A stretch of 6,681 bases of DNA from assembly GCA_016200725.1 (NCBI GenBank), contig JACQEE010000283.1:1-6681 (forward strand), given 5' to 3'. Position numbers and translations under genes: made by a program. Shown here in pieces: positions 6,437 through 6,681 of this stretch (its first letter is position 1; each line of letters starts with the position of its first letter). The DNA is from Chloroflexota bacterium (GTDB lineage: Bacteria; Chloroflexota; Dehalococcoidia; SHYB01). The notes beneath the pieces were generated by a model. The model was not told where the DNA came from, searched no databases, and worked only from the letters and a program-made list of their open reading frames with translations.

Positions 6437-6681
6437 ATGCACGCGAACGGCACCTATGACGTTACGGTTGTCGGCGCGGGGCCGGCGGGCTCGACGCTGG
6501 CACGGGCGATGGCGCGTCGCGGCTATCGAGTGCTGCTGCTCGAGAAGCAGCGGTTGCCTCGCTACAAGACCTGCGCGGGCGGAGTGACGGTCCGCGCTGC
6601 AAATCTACTCGACTTCGACATCATGCCTGTCGTCGAGCAGGTCGTGCACTCAAGCCGTTTTTCGTACAAGATGGCACGCCA
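6437..6681 (+). CDS. Geranylgeranyl reductase-family FAD-dependent oxidoreductase, 3'-truncated
   Basis: An ATG two bases after the purD stop opens a frame that runs off the window after 81 codons. The N-terminus is an FAD-binding Rossmann strand-turn-helix: YDVTVVGAGPAGS (7-19), then RGYRVLLLEK (28-37) ending in the acidic residue (Glu36) that holds the FAD adenosine ribose. It is followed by RLPRYKTCAGGV (39-50). An [R/P]-x-K-x-C-x-G-G block right after this fold is typical of the geranylgeranyl reductase/ChlP family and related flavoproteins, which saturate isoprenoid chains of quinones, chlorophyll or lipids. The substrate cannot be determined, because only about a fifth of a usual ~400-residue protein is visible. 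The near-overlap TGATCATG with purD suggests translational coupling; no clear ribosome-binding site of its own is seen. Confidence 0.82.
   Translation, partial: MHANGTYDVTVVGAGPAGSTLARAMARRGYRVLLLEKQRLPRYKTCAGGVTVRAANLLDFDIMPVVEQVVHSSRFSYKMAR

Overview
This window is a GC-rich bacterial chromosome segment, densely coded on both strands, with metabolic and housekeeping genes. No mobile element, CRISPR array, tRNA or rRNA was seen. The mix is a luciferase-like (LLM) probable F420/flavin oxidoreductase, a D-2-hydroxyacid dehydrogenase, a degenerate polyprenyl-synthetase-fold protein and a geranylgeranyl-reductase-type flavoprotein beside purine genes. This would fit a Chloroflexota-like lineage (for example SAR202/Dehalococcoidia) or another F420-using high-GC bacterium. 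That placement is inference from gene content and composition, not from a marker-gene comparison.

Left part, + strand (1-1671): the C-terminal two thirds of an LLM-class oxidoreductase, cut by the window edge, is followed 51 nt later by a complete D-2-hydroxyacid dehydrogenase with an intact R-E-H catalytic set and a cofactor loop that suggests NADP(H). The two may form a small catabolic operon.

Middle part, - strand (1668-3339): tsaC-type threonylcarbamoyl-AMP synthase (tRNA t6A modification) starts at a GTG with a strong ribosome-binding site. It is followed 22 nt later by a 341-residue protein with the polyprenyl synthetase fold whose aspartate-rich catalytic motifs are largely lost. This unit converges on the dehydrogenase gene, and both genes end inside one shared palindromic CTAG.

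Right part, + strand (3405-6681): guaA (GMP synthase, TTG start, unusual N-terminal extension of about 46 residues), an intergenic perfect hairpin, purD (GAR synthetase), and 2 nt after purD the start of an FAD-dependent geranylgeranyl-reductase-like gene that runs off the window. guaA and purD both serve purine synthesis: PurD acts early, at glycinamide ribonucleotide, and GuaA makes GMP from XMP at the end.

The 65-bp gap between tsaC and guaA appears to hold two tightly packed divergent promoters, each with an extended -10 motif. I found no clearly new multi-gene system. The best leads are the catalytically degenerate prenyl-synthase homologue, the GuaA N-terminal extension, and the compact divergent promoter and convergent stop arrangements.
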